Source: an uncultured Aquimarina sp. (GTDB lineage Bacteria > Bacteroidota > Bacteroidia > Flavobacteriales > Flavobacteriaceae). From it: a stretch of DNA of 64,000 bases. The stretch is taken from contig CANMKX010000019.1 of assembly GCA_947498595.1 (NCBI GenBank), positions 1-64,000 on the forward strand, written 5' to 3'. Shown one piece after another: positions 24,971 through 32,567 of the stretch (the first letter of the stretch is position 1; every line of letters begins with the position of its first letter). The position numbers and the translations under genes are program-made. Under the pieces are notes generated by a model. It searched no databases. It saw nothing but the letters and a program-made list of their open reading frames with translations, and was not told the origin of the DNA.

Positions 24971-25876
24971 TTAAAATTCAAAAATTTTACCGTCATCTGC
25001 TACTTCCACATTCTCAAAAATTGTCTTAGCTTCATTTTTAAACAATTCGATATCTCCATAACGAGTTGAATAATGTCCTAACAGCAACGTACCTACATTG
25101 GCTTTTTGTGCAATAGTTGCCGCTTCCTTAGCAGAACTATGCCCTGTTTTTTGACATAAATGTTGATGACTTTCTAAAAAAGTAGATTCGTGATATAAAA
25201 CTGTAGCTTCGTTTATTAGGGGAATTTTTGCTTCATCGTATTTTGTATCACTACAAAAAGCATAGCTTTTAACTGGATCAGGAGCTTCTGTTAATTCGTT
25301 ATTAGGAATGACTTCTCCTGTATCTAACGTTATGTCTTTTCCTTTTTTTATAGATCTATAATAAGCTTTATCTATATTCTTATTAAGGACTTTACTTAAT
25401 ACGAGTTTACGATCTCCTTCTTTTTCTTTAAATAAAAATCCGTTACAATAAATACGATGTTGTAATGGAATTGTAGTAACTGATACAAATTCATCTTCAT
25501 AAATAAGTTCAGAATCTTTATTTGTTAATTCATGAAAGTGAAGTGGATAATCTGTCCATGAATTGGATAATTTTAATTGCAGTGTAATTGCTTCTTTAAT
25601 CCCTTTAGGCCCATAAACGTGTAATGGGTTTTCTCTATTTAAAAGTCTAAAAGTTGATATCAATCCTATCAACCCAAAGAAATGATCTCCATGTAAATGG
25701 GAAATAAAAATTCTTTTAATTCTAGAAAACTTGATTTTCTGTTTTCTCAATTGCACTTGAGTTCCTTCTCCGCAATCAATTAAAAAAATTTGATTATTGA
25801 TTTCTAAAACTTGAGCTGTAGGATTTGTAAAAGTTCGGGGCGTTGCTGAATAACAGCCTAAAATTGTGATTTTCAA
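24971..25876 (-). CDS. rnz: ribonuclease Z (tRNA 3' endonuclease)
   Basis: The 301-residue metallo-beta-lactamase-fold protein processes the 3' ends of tRNA precursors. The zinc motif is FISHLHGDHFFGL, preceded by LIDCGEGTQVQLR, with a later HSSAKEAATIA and LLGHYSTRYGD. The exosite insertion typical of short-form RNase Z lies around residues 150-205. The start KITILGCYSATPRTF fits the family. It is followed by pdxH after 21 bp and preceded by a thioredoxin gene. Confidence 0.95.
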   Translation of the reverse strand: MKITILGCYSATPRTFTNPTAQVLEINNQIFLIDCGEGTQVQLRKQKIKFSRIKRIFISHLHGDHFFGLIGLISTFRLLNRENPLHVYGPKGIKEAITLQLKLSNSWTDYPLHFHELTNKDSELIYEDEFVSVTTIPLQHRIYCNGFLFKEKEGDRKLVLSKVLNKNIDKAYYRSIKKGKDITLDTGEVIPNNELTEAPDPVKSYAFCSDTKYDEAKIPLINEATVLYHESTFLESHQHLCQKTGHSSAKEAATIAQKANVGTLLLGHYSTRYGDIELFKNEAKTIFENVEVADDGKIFEF

Positions 25877-25932
25877 TAGTTATATATACTTTTATTTTTA
25901 TAATAGTCATTATATCAAAAATCATATAGATA

Positions 25933-26376
25933 CTAAAAATTAGATATATTAGTAAGTAGTTCTATATACCGCTCAGCAGAATATTTTCTATATCCACTAG
26001 CACCTAAAACATTTCCTTCTTTATTTAAAACTAATAAAACTGGAAATACTTTTTTTCTGTTATAACGCTCTGCTAATTTAAAATTTTTCTCAATTTGTTC
26101 TTGAGGTAATCGATTCTTTTTTCGTTTAGGAAAATCTGCTTTTAACATTACAAAATGCTCTTTTGCATAGTCTTTAAAAACTTCTTTAGATAAGACATTT
26201 TTTTCTAATTTAATACAGGGAGGACACCAATCTGAACCAGTAAATAGTAACACTATTTTTTTATCCTCTTTTGTAGCTAAAGCTTTTGCTTCGTCAATAT
26301 CGTATAGCCATTCTTGTGCCGACATAGATATAACGCTTACAAATAGCATGATTAGGGTGATTGCTATTCTTTTCAT
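25933..26376 (-). CDS. exported thioredoxin-fold protein
   Basis: The 147-residue product has a signal peptide (ending near SMSAQ) and a thioredoxin-like domain with active site SDWCPPCIKLE (about residues 49-59). This belongs to the group of periplasmic thioredoxins common in Bacteroidetes with DWCxPC and an upstream KKIVLLFTG strand. It should reduce or isomerise disulphides of exported proteins. It lies 56 bp upstream of rnz, probably a separate unit since a hairpin (26421-26463) separates it from the pyr genes. Confidence 0.9.
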   Translation of the reverse strand: MKRIAITLIMLFVSVISMSAQEWLYDIDEAKALATKEDKKIVLLFTGSDWCPPCIKLEKNVLSKEVFKDYAKEHFVMLKADFPKRKKNRLPQEQIEKNFKLAERYNRKKVFPVLLVLNKEGNVLGASGYRKYSAERYIELLTNISNF

Positions 26377-26420
26377 TATGAAGGTTAGTTTAAGTTCACA
26401 ACGATTCTGACGAATTATTT

Positions 26421-26463
26421 TTAGAAACTTTACAATTATACAGTATAATTATAAAGTTTCTAA
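26421..26463. terminator. hairpin terminator
   Basis: Arms ttagaaacttta and taaagtttctaa are almost symmetrical around aattatacagtataatt. It separates the pyr unit from the thioredoxin gene. Confidence 0.7.
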
Positions 26464-26470
26464 ACTGAGC

Positions 26471-26803
26471 TTAAATCCCTAAATCTCTTTCTATCTCTTC
26501 CATTTCAATTATATCATGAGCTTCTTGTAGTGTAGGAACTATTGTAATCTCATCAGGAGCTTCTTCAAAAGAAATTTTATCTGTAACGATAACAAAAGAA
26601 TGTTTTGCTTCTTTATGCTTATTCGAAATTCTTAAAAATTCTGATATTTCTTCAGCTGTTATTTTATTCAATGAAAATAAATTAACAATAATATTATCTT
26701 GTGATAAGGTCTCATATTTTTGAGCAATTCCTTTCACTAATTCAATCACAGTTAATTTTTCTTGTGTTATAATTGTAGTTGTTTCATTTTTATCAAAAAT
26801 CAT
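26471..26803 (-). CDS. conserved small protein downstream of pyrB
   Basis: The 110-residue soluble protein is alpha/beta with a STAS-like layout (TIITQEKLTVIEL, NIIVNLFSLNKITAEEISEFL in parts, SFVIVTDKISFEEAP) and an acidic C-terminal helix. In Flavobacteriia, similar proteins next to pyrB and rnz are, as I recall, sometimes labelled ribonuclease Z. It has none of the metallo-beta-lactamase motifs, so that label would be wrong. It starts 6 bp after the pyrB stop and is co-transcribed with it. Function unknown. Confidence 0.7.
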   Translation of the reverse strand: MIFDKNETTTIITQEKLTVIELVKGIAQKYETLSQDNIIVNLFSLNKITAEEISEFLRISNKHKEAKHSFVIVTDKISFEEAPDEITIVPTLQEAHDIIEMEEIERDLGI

Positions 26804-26809
26804 AATTTT

Positions 26810-27739
26810 TTATTTTTTTATTTTAGAAGCTAAAAGATATATTACAGCCATTCTCACCGCTACCCCGTTTTCTACTTGATCCAATATGATGGCTTGTTTT
26901 GAATCTGCTACATCACTCGTGATTTCAACTCCACGATTAATAGGCCCAGGGTGCATAATTACAATCTCTTTATCTAAGCTATTCAATATTTTTTTATTTA
27001 CACCATATTGTTGTGTATATTCTCTAGTTGAAGGAAAATAACTAATTTCCATACGTTCATTTTGTACACGAAGCATATTTGCAACATCACACCATTCTAA
27101 AGCTTTTCTTAAATCTAGCTCTACTCCAACACCTAGTTTTTCTATATATTTAGGTATTAATGTTTTTGGCCCGCAAACTTTTACTTCAGCTCCTTGCAAT
27201 TTCAATGCAAAAATGTTTGACAAAGCAACTCTTGAATGTAATATATCTCCAACAATTACGATTTTTTTACCTGCAACTTCTCCTAAACGCTCTCTTATAG
27301 AATAAGAATCTAATAATGCCTGCGTAGGATGTTCATGAGCTCCATCACCTGCATTAACAATGCTTGCATTAACGTGCTTTGATAAAAATATACCAGCTCC
27401 AGGATTAGGATGTCTCATCACAACCATATCCACTTTCATTGATAGGATATTATTAACTGTATCAATTAATGTTTCTCCTTTTTTTACCGATGAAGATGCA
27501 GCAGAAAAATTAACAACATCTGCAGATAATCTTTTTTCTGCTAGTTCAAAAGATAAACGTGTACGAGTACTATTTTCAAAAAATAAATTGGCAATGGTTA
27601 TATCGCGTAAAGAAGGTACTTTTTTAATAGGTCGATTGATTACTTCTTTAAAATGATCAGCGGTTTCAAAAATAAGCTTGATATCTTCTTCTTTAAGATA
27701 TTTAATTCCTAGTAAGTGATTTACACTTAATTCGCCCAT
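26810..27739 (-). CDS. pyrB: aspartate carbamoyltransferase catalytic subunit
   Basis: The 309-residue enzyme makes N-carbamoyl-aspartate, the first committed step of pyrimidine synthesis. Visible motifs are the carbamoyl-phosphate loop FFENSTRTRLSFELA (about 53-67), the HPTQALLDSYSI region, IVGDILHSRVALSN and the MHPGPINRGVEI end. The length matches unregulated PyrB. It begins 9 bp after the pyrR stop, so both are in one unit with the 110-residue protein. Confidence 0.97.
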   Translation of the reverse strand: MGELSVNHLLGIKYLKEEDIKLIFETADHFKEVINRPIKKVPSLRDITIANLFFENSTRTRLSFELAEKRLSADVVNFSAASSSVKKGETLIDTVNNILSMKVDMVVMRHPNPGAGIFLSKHVNASIVNAGDGAHEHPTQALLDSYSIRERLGEVAGKKIVIVGDILHSRVALSNIFALKLQGAEVKVCGPKTLIPKYIEKLGVGVELDLRKALEWCDVANMLRVQNERMEISYFPSTREYTQQYGVNKKILNSLDKEIVIMHPGPINRGVEITSDVADSKQAIILDQVENGVAVRMAVIYLLASKIKK

Positions 27740-27748
27740 AATTATTGT

Positions 27749-28288
27749 CTAATTGTTAATAAGGTAAACTGCATCTTGTCCATGTACTTCTTCCCAGTAC
27801 ACTTTCACTTTTTCTTGATTAATAGCATCTACTTGACGTCCTCTATAATTTGGCTGTATCGGTAAATGCCTACTAAATCTTCTATCAATAAGAGTTAATA
27901 ATTCTATTTCTTTAGGTCTTCCAAAAGATTGAATTGCAGTTAATGCAGCTCTTATACTTCTTCCTGTATATAAAACATCATCTATAAACACTACATTTTT
28001 ATCCTCTACAATAAAATCTATATGTGTTTTATTAGCCTCTAATGGCTTTTCTCCTCTTCTAAAATCATCTCTATAAAACGTAATGTCTAGATGCCCTAAT
28101 TGTACATTAGGTATGTTATAATCTTTTTCAAGAAAATTCTTTATTCGATTAGCTAAGTGTACACCTCTAGGTTGAATTCCTACAAGTACAGTTTCCTTAA
28201 AATCCATATGATTTTCAATCAATTGGCAAGTTAACCTATGTAAGATTATGTGCACTTCTTTCTCGCTAAGCAATATTTTTTGACTCAT
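27749..28288 (-). CDS. pyrR: PyrR: pyrimidine regulator / uracil phosphoribosyltransferase
   Basis: The 179-residue PRTase-fold protein has the usual PyrR length when started at the ATG at 28288 (MSQKILLSE); an upstream in-frame extension to 28318 is not family-like. Signature: the PRPP loop VVFIDDVLYTGRSIRAAL, LVGIQPRGVHLA and DRRFSRHLPI. PyrR regulates pyr genes in response to UMP and can have uracil PRTase activity. The leader carries a short inverted repeat (ccaaata-ga-tatttgg, 28296-28311) and a possible -7 element TATTTTTG (28323-28316, minus). Whether PyrR acts by attenuation here is unknown. Confidence 0.95.
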   Translation of the reverse strand: MSQKILLSEKEVHIILHRLTCQLIENHMDFKETVLVGIQPRGVHLANRIKNFLEKDYNIPNVQLGHLDITFYRDDFRRGEKPLEANKTHIDFIVEDKNVVFIDDVLYTGRSIRAALTAIQSFGRPKEIELLTLIDRRFSRHLPIQPNYRGRQVDAINQEKVKVYWEEVHGQDAVYLINN

Positions 28289-28430
28289 AGCGTATCCAAA
28301 TAGATATTTGGTATACAAAAATAAGGAAAAAAAGGGTTATCGTTTCTGTATAATTATAGAAAGAAATAGTAATTTTTAGTTTAATCTAGATGAGAGGATT
28401 TTTATTTACGAGAATTTAGCGCATAAAAAA

Positions 28431-28530
28431 AGGCAAGCTACCTACATCACACTGCTACAACCGTTTACCTTTGCTGCGTTCCCGCCCTGGAGGATTCAAC
28501 AGGAGCTAGTTGTGTAGGACTTGCCGGGTG
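28431..28530 (-). ncRNA. ffs: signal recognition particle RNA (4.5S-like)
   Basis: On the minus strand the sequence contains the SRP domain IV segment GGGCGGGAACGCAGC with its GGAA loop. The ends GGCAAGTCC and GGTAGCTTGCC close a long hairpin of about 98 nt. A T-run follows the 3' arm. The RNA binds Ffh and targets membrane proteins. A Bacteroidetes-type promoter is directly upstream (28531-28560). It lies between the pyr unit and the glutamine cyclotransferase gene. Confidence 0.92.
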
Positions 28531-28560
28531 CAAATATACAACCTTTCTTTAGTTCTGCAA
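28531..28560 (-). promoter_or_regulatory. Bacteroidetes-type promoter of the SRP RNA
   Basis: On the minus strand, TTG (28560-28558), 19-nt spacer, TATATTTG (28538-28531). This is the same spacing as at the rnpB promoter. Confidence 0.8.
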
Positions 28561-28615
28561 GTATTTTTTTACTCGAATTAAAATAAATATCTTGCTTAAA
28601 AATTAAATCAAAACC

Positions 28616-29698
28616 ATGACTATTCGTAATCTATTAAATGTCATAACATTAAGCTTACTTTTTATTTCTTGCGGGAGTAATTCTGGGAAGAAAAAAAAAT
28701 TATTTTCTCTAACTATTCCTAATAATCAGGCGAAATTTAAGCTAGATGAGACGCTTTCATTAAGCATAAACAACCCAAATAACATCATTATTGATTCTAT
28801 TATATATCGTTTCGATAATCAACTCATAAAAAAAGTTAAAGGAAACTTACCTCTAAATGAAAAGTTCGATACTGAAAAATTAGGTTACAAAAAGGTAAAC
28901 GTAGAAATTTTTCACGATGGAACTTCGGATAAACTTTCCAAGAAAATAACTTTACTTAATAATAAAGCTCCTAAATTATATAAGTTTAAAATTGTAGCAT
29001 CATATCCACATGATCAAAATGCTTTTACACAAGGATTAGAATTTGTTAATGATACATTATATGAGAGTACAGGCCGTAATGGTTTTTCTTCTCTTAGAAA
29101 GGTAGATTATAAAACAGGAAAAGTTTTAGTTAAAAAGGAAATCTCTCAACAATATTTTGCTGAAGGAATCACAATCCATAATAATAAGATATACCAACTT
29201 ACTTGGCTTGCTAAAGAAGGTTTTATTTATAATCTAAATACGTTAACTAGAGATGGGAATTTTGCGTATGGTGAAAGTAAAGAAGGATGGGGATTATGTA
29301 ATGATGGCACAACGATCTATAAAAGTGATGGTTCAGAAAAAATTTGGTTTTTAAATTCTCAAACTCTAGAAGAAGAAAGTTATATTCAAGTTGCTACTAA
29401 TAAAAGTGTAAAATCTAACTTCAATGAATTAGAATGGATTGATGGTAAAATTTATGCAAATACTTGGCCTAAAAATGGAGCTACAAATAAAGCTAAATTA
29501 AAAAGTAGTATTTCTATTATAAATCCAAAAAATGGAGCATTAGAAGCTGTTATCGATTTAAGAGATTTAAGGAATCACGTAACACAACATGAAGCGCTAG
29601 ATGTGTTAAATGGAATCGCATATAAAGCAGACACTAGGCAACTTTTTGTTACTGGTAAGAACTGGGATAAATTATTTGAAATAGAAATTATCAAATAA
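28616..29698 (+). CDS. glutaminyl-peptide cyclotransferase, lipoprotein
   Basis: The 360-residue product has a lipoprotein signal (LSLLFISCGSN, lipid on the Cys at about residue 19). A linker domain (30-120) is followed by a five-bladed beta-propeller of the glutamine cyclotransferase family: YPHDQNAFTQGLEFVNDTLYEST in parts, QYFAEGITI, IYQLTWLAKEGF, GWGLCNDGTTIY, ELEWIDGKIYAN and LNGIAYKADTRQLFVTGK. It should convert N-terminal glutamine of peptides to pyroglutamate, probably on exported proteins since T9SS substrates often carry N-terminal Gln. It stands alone between the SRP RNA and the helicase gene. Confidence 0.9.
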   Translation: MTIRNLLNVITLSLLFISCGSNSGKKKKLFSLTIPNNQAKFKLDETLSLSINNPNNIIIDSIIYRFDNQLIKKVKGNLPLNEKFDTEKLGYKKVNVEIFHDGTSDKLSKKITLLNNKAPKLYKFKIVASYPHDQNAFTQGLEFVNDTLYESTGRNGFSSLRKVDYKTGKVLVKKEISQQYFAEGITIHNNKIYQLTWLAKEGFIYNLNTLTRDGNFAYGESKEGWGLCNDGTTIYKSDGSEKIWFLNSQTLEEESYIQVATNKSVKSNFNELEWIDGKIYANTWPKNGATNKAKLKSSISIINPKNGALEAVIDLRDLRNHVTQHEALDVLNGIAYKADTRQLFVTGKNWDKLFEIEIIK

Positions 29699-29770
29699 AA
29701 ATATTTTAAATACTCTATATCAATTACTTACATTTTTTATTGCAACATTATAATAATTAGCCAGTTATTA

Positions 29771-29799
29771 TTGTATGATGATAATAAAACGTACCTTTG
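29771..29799 (+). promoter_or_regulatory. Bacteroidetes-type promoter of the DEAD-box helicase gene
   Basis: TTG at 29771-29773, 18-nt spacer, TACCTTTG at 29792-29799. Its position excludes the TTG at 29797 as the helicase start and supports the ATG at 29818. Confidence 0.7.
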
Positions 29800-29817
29800 C
29801 CGCTTTATTTTATTTAT

Positions 29818-31623
29818 ATGAACAAATTTGAAGAGTTAGGGTTAGGAGAAGCAATAATAAAGGCCGTGGATGCTATGGGCTTTACAGACCCAAGTGACAT
29901 ACAAGCAAAGGCTATTCCCATTTTACTTAATGAGGATACCGATATTGTAGCTTTAGCGCAGACAGGAACAGGAAAAACCGCTGCTTTTGGTTTTCCTTTA
30001 ATAGAAAAAATTGACCCTAATAGTCGTGTGACTCAAGGTTTAATTTTATCTCCTACTCGCGAACTTTGCTTACAAATTGCTAATGAATTAAAAAATTATT
30101 CTAAATTCATAAAAGGGTTACATACTGTAGCTATTTATGGAGGAGCAAGTATACAAGAACAAGCTAGAGATATTAAACGCGGTGCTCAAATTATTGTAGC
30201 GACTCCTGGTCGTATGCAAGATATGATCAACCGTAAAATGGTTAACATTTCTAATATTGAGTATTGTATTCTTGATGAAGCAGATGAGATGCTTAATATG
30301 GGATTCTATGAAGATATAAATGCTATTTTATCTCATACTCCCGAAGAGAAAAATACTTGGTTATTTTCTGCTACTATGCCTAGAGAGGTAGCTACGATTG
30401 CTAAGCGTTTTATGAAAACTCCAATAGAAATTACTGTTGGTCACAAAAATACTGGTTCTAAAAATGTATCTCATGAGTATTATTTAGTTAATTCTAGAGA
30501 TCGTTATGCTGCATTAAAAAGATTAGCTGATGCTAATCCTGATATTTTTTCTGTAATCTTTTGTCGTACAAAAAGAGATACTCAAAAAGTAGCTGAAAAT
30601 CTTATTGAAGATGGTTACAATGCTGCTGCCTTACATGGTGATTTAAGTCAAAATCAGCGTGATTTGGTTATGAAGAGCTTTAGAAATCGTCAAATCCAGA
30701 TGTTAGTTGCCACTGATGTAGCTGCCAGAGGTATTGATGTTGATGATATCACTCACGTAATTAATTACCAATTACCTGATGAGATTGAAACATATACACA
30801 CCGTAGTGGTAGAACTGGTAGAGCTGGTAAGAGTGGAACATCTATGGTTATCGTTTCTAAAAGTGAGGTTCGTAAAATCAAAGCGATTGAGCGAATTATT
30901 AAAACCACTTTTGAGAAAAAAGAAATTCCAAGCGGTGAAGAAATTTGTCAAGTACAATTATTTCATTTAGCTAATGACATAAAGAAAGCAGAAATCAATC
31001 ATGAGATTGATACCTATTTACCATCTATTAATGAAGTGTTAGAAGATTTTTCTAAAGAAGAATTAATTAAAAAATTCTTTTCTGTTGAATTTTCTCGTTT
31101 CCATAATTATTACAAAAAGGCTAAAGACCTTAATTCTGTATCAGAACGTGATTCTGGAAGAAATAATGATGGATCTATACGTTACTTTATTAACATTGGT
31201 CAAAAGGATGGTTTTGACTGGATGTCTCTTAAAGATTTCCTAAAAGAAAATATTGGTTTAGGAAGAGAAGGCGTTAATCGTGTTGATGTTAAAGAAAATT
31301 TCTCTTTTTTCAACACTGCACCTGAAGAACAAGAAAAAGTACTTTCAGTTTTTGAAAGCTTTGATCTTGATGGTAGAAGTGTAAATGTAGAAGTTTCTAA
31401 AAACTCTGGGGGTGGAAGAGGCCGCAGAGATGGTGGAAGAGGTCGCAGAGATGGCGGAAGAGGTCGTCGTAATGATGGTGGTGGTTTTAAAGGAAGTCGT
31501 CGTAGTGATGATTTTAAACCAAGAAGAAGAAATAATGATAGAAACGATCGAAATGACAGAGGAGATCGTAGCTCAAATGATAACAGAAGAAGAGATCGTA
31601 GAAGACGTAGTGATCGCGATTAA
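29818..31623 (+). CDS. DEAD-box ATP-dependent RNA helicase
   Basis: The 601-residue helicase carries a full motif set: Q motif region FTDPSDIQAKAIP, motif I AQTGTGKTA, PTRELCLQI, TPGRMQDM, DEAD in YCILDEADEMLN, SAT in LFSATMPRE, and HRSGRTGRAG. Then comes a DbpA-type RNA-binding segment (about residues 440-545), followed by an RG-rich tail (GGGRGRRDGGRGRRDGG) encoded by three 21-bp repeats (31411-31473). It probably aids ribosome assembly or RNA unfolding in the cold, like DeaD/CshA. The chosen start follows a good promoter at 29771-29799. Confidence 0.93.
   Translation: MNKFEELGLGEAIIKAVDAMGFTDPSDIQAKAIPILLNEDTDIVALAQTGTGKTAAFGFPLIEKIDPNSRVTQGLILSPTRELCLQIANELKNYSKFIKGLHTVAIYGGASIQEQARDIKRGAQIIVATPGRMQDMINRKMVNISNIEYCILDEADEMLNMGFYEDINAILSHTPEEKNTWLFSATMPREVATIAKRFMKTPIEITVGHKNTGSKNVSHEYYLVNSRDRYAALKRLADANPDIFSVIFCRTKRDTQKVAENLIEDGYNAAALHGDLSQNQRDLVMKSFRNRQIQMLVATDVAARGIDVDDITHVINYQLPDEIETYTHRSGRTGRAGKSGTSMVIVSKSEVRKIKAIERIIKTTFEKKEIPSGEEICQVQLFHLANDIKKAEINHEIDTYLPSINEVLEDFSKEELIKKFFSVEFSRFHNYYKKAKDLNSVSERDSGRNNDGSIRYFINIGQKDGFDWMSLKDFLKENIGLGREGVNRVDVKENFSFFNTAPEEQEKVLSVFESFDLDGRSVNVEVSKNSGGGRGRRDGGRGRRDGGRGRRNDGGGFKGSRRSDDFKPRRRNNDRNDRNDRGDRSSNDNRRRDRRRRSDRD
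31411..31473 (+). repeat. three 21-bp tandem repeats in the helicase tail
   Basis: Units start ggtggaagaggccgcaga (31411), ggtggaagaggtcgcaga (31432) and ggcggaagaggtcgtcgt (31453), coding for GGRGRRD-type heptads. They are prone to copy-number change by slippage. Confidence 0.8.
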
Positions 31624-31704
31624 TCAATATTACTAAAAAAAGTAATATAATTATCTATACGTTTTTTATGTTAACTCTTATTAATTAATACGTCTTAAAT
31701 ATAC

Positions 31705-32499
31705 ATGAAGAAATTATTTATAATTATATTACTTTTTTTAAATTATTATTCTTTCTATGCACAACAGGAAGAACAAGTAACTTCAAATACAATTACAGAA
31801 AAAACTATTGTTTCTGGTAAAGTTCTTGATGCTGCTAATGATCTTAAATTAGCAAATGTACATGTCCTTAATCTTAGTCAGGTTGTAGGTACTATCACAG
31901 ATACTAAAGGTGAATTTTCAATTGCTGCAAATGTAAATGACACACTCTATTTTAGTTACATTGGGTTTAAACCCATCAAAGTTAGAGTTACCAATGATTG
32001 GTTAAAATTTGGAGATGTCAAAATTAAAATGACTGCAGTTAGTATTGCCTTAGAAGAGGTTGTTGTCTCTGAAATACCTTTGTCTGGTTATTTAGAAATT
32101 GATGCTAAAAGAATTCCTATTTATGATAATTATAGATATAGTATTTCTGGATTAAATTCTGGATATGAAGGTGGTAATAAACAACCTAGCGCTGTTACTA
32201 AAGTTTTAGGTTCCATTTTTAACCCGGCTGATTTCCTCTATAATACTTTTAGTAAAAAAGGAAAAGAGCTAAGGAAGCTTCGGAAAATGAAGCAAGATGA
32301 TGAAATCAAAAGCTTATTAGAAAGTAAATTTGATAGAGAAACACTTATGGCCTTATTACATGTAGATCGAGTAGACATCGATGAGATTTTAAGACAATGT
32401 AATTATTCTACAGATTTTATAAATTTTGCTAATGATCTACAAATTCTTGATGCTATTAGTGGTTGTTATGAAGAACATAAATTATTACAAAGGAAATAA
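31705..32499 (+). CDS. exported carboxypeptidase-regulatory-domain protein
   Basis: The 264-residue product has a signal peptide (ending near FYAQ) and a CarbopepD_reg_2-like beta-sandwich at about 35-120: VSGKVLDAANDLKLANVHVLN, VGTITDTKGEFSI, LYFSYIGFKPIKV, and IALEEVVVSE. This domain usually precedes TonB-dependent barrels, but here it is followed by a helical, charged C-terminal region of about 140 residues. It could be an envelope accessory protein. It lies 81 bp after the helicase gene and ends before a long terminator hairpin. Confidence 0.8.
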   Translation: MKKLFIIILLFLNYYSFYAQQEEQVTSNTITEKTIVSGKVLDAANDLKLANVHVLNLSQVVGTITDTKGEFSIAANVNDTLYFSYIGFKPIKVRVTNDWLKFGDVKIKMTAVSIALEEVVVSEIPLSGYLEIDAKRIPIYDNYRYSISGLNSGYEGGNKQPSAVTKVLGSIFNPADFLYNTFSKKGKELRKLRKMKQDDEIKSLLESKFDRETLMALLHVDRVDIDEILRQCNYSTDFINFANDLQILDAISGCYEEHKLLQRK

Positions 32500-32510
32500 T
32501 TTCCTTTTCA

Positions 32511-32567
32511 AATAGTCATAAAAAAAGACTCTATATTAAAAATATAGAGTCTTTTTTTATGACTATT
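32511..32567. terminator. very strong bidirectional terminator
   Basis: A perfect 27-bp stem (32511-32537 with 32541-32567) around a 3-nt loop; it has A-runs on the left and T-runs on the right, so works on both strands. The priA stop codon (TAG, 32565-32563) lies inside the right arm. Confidence 0.92.

Noticed and set aside
26471-26803. The small protein beside pyrB as ribonuclease Z
   Set aside because: It has none of the metallo-beta-lactamase zinc motifs; the real rnz is at 24971-25876.
31411-31473. Tandem repeats in the helicase as a CRISPR array
   Set aside because: Units are contiguous, coding and without spacers.
29797-31623. Helicase start at a TTG at 29797
   Set aside because: The codon lies within the -7 promoter element TACCTTTG; the ATG at 29818 is more likely.
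30772-31636. Open frames on either strand within the helicase gene
   Set aside because: They are by-products of the Arg/Gly-rich codon use and repeats; none has a family match.
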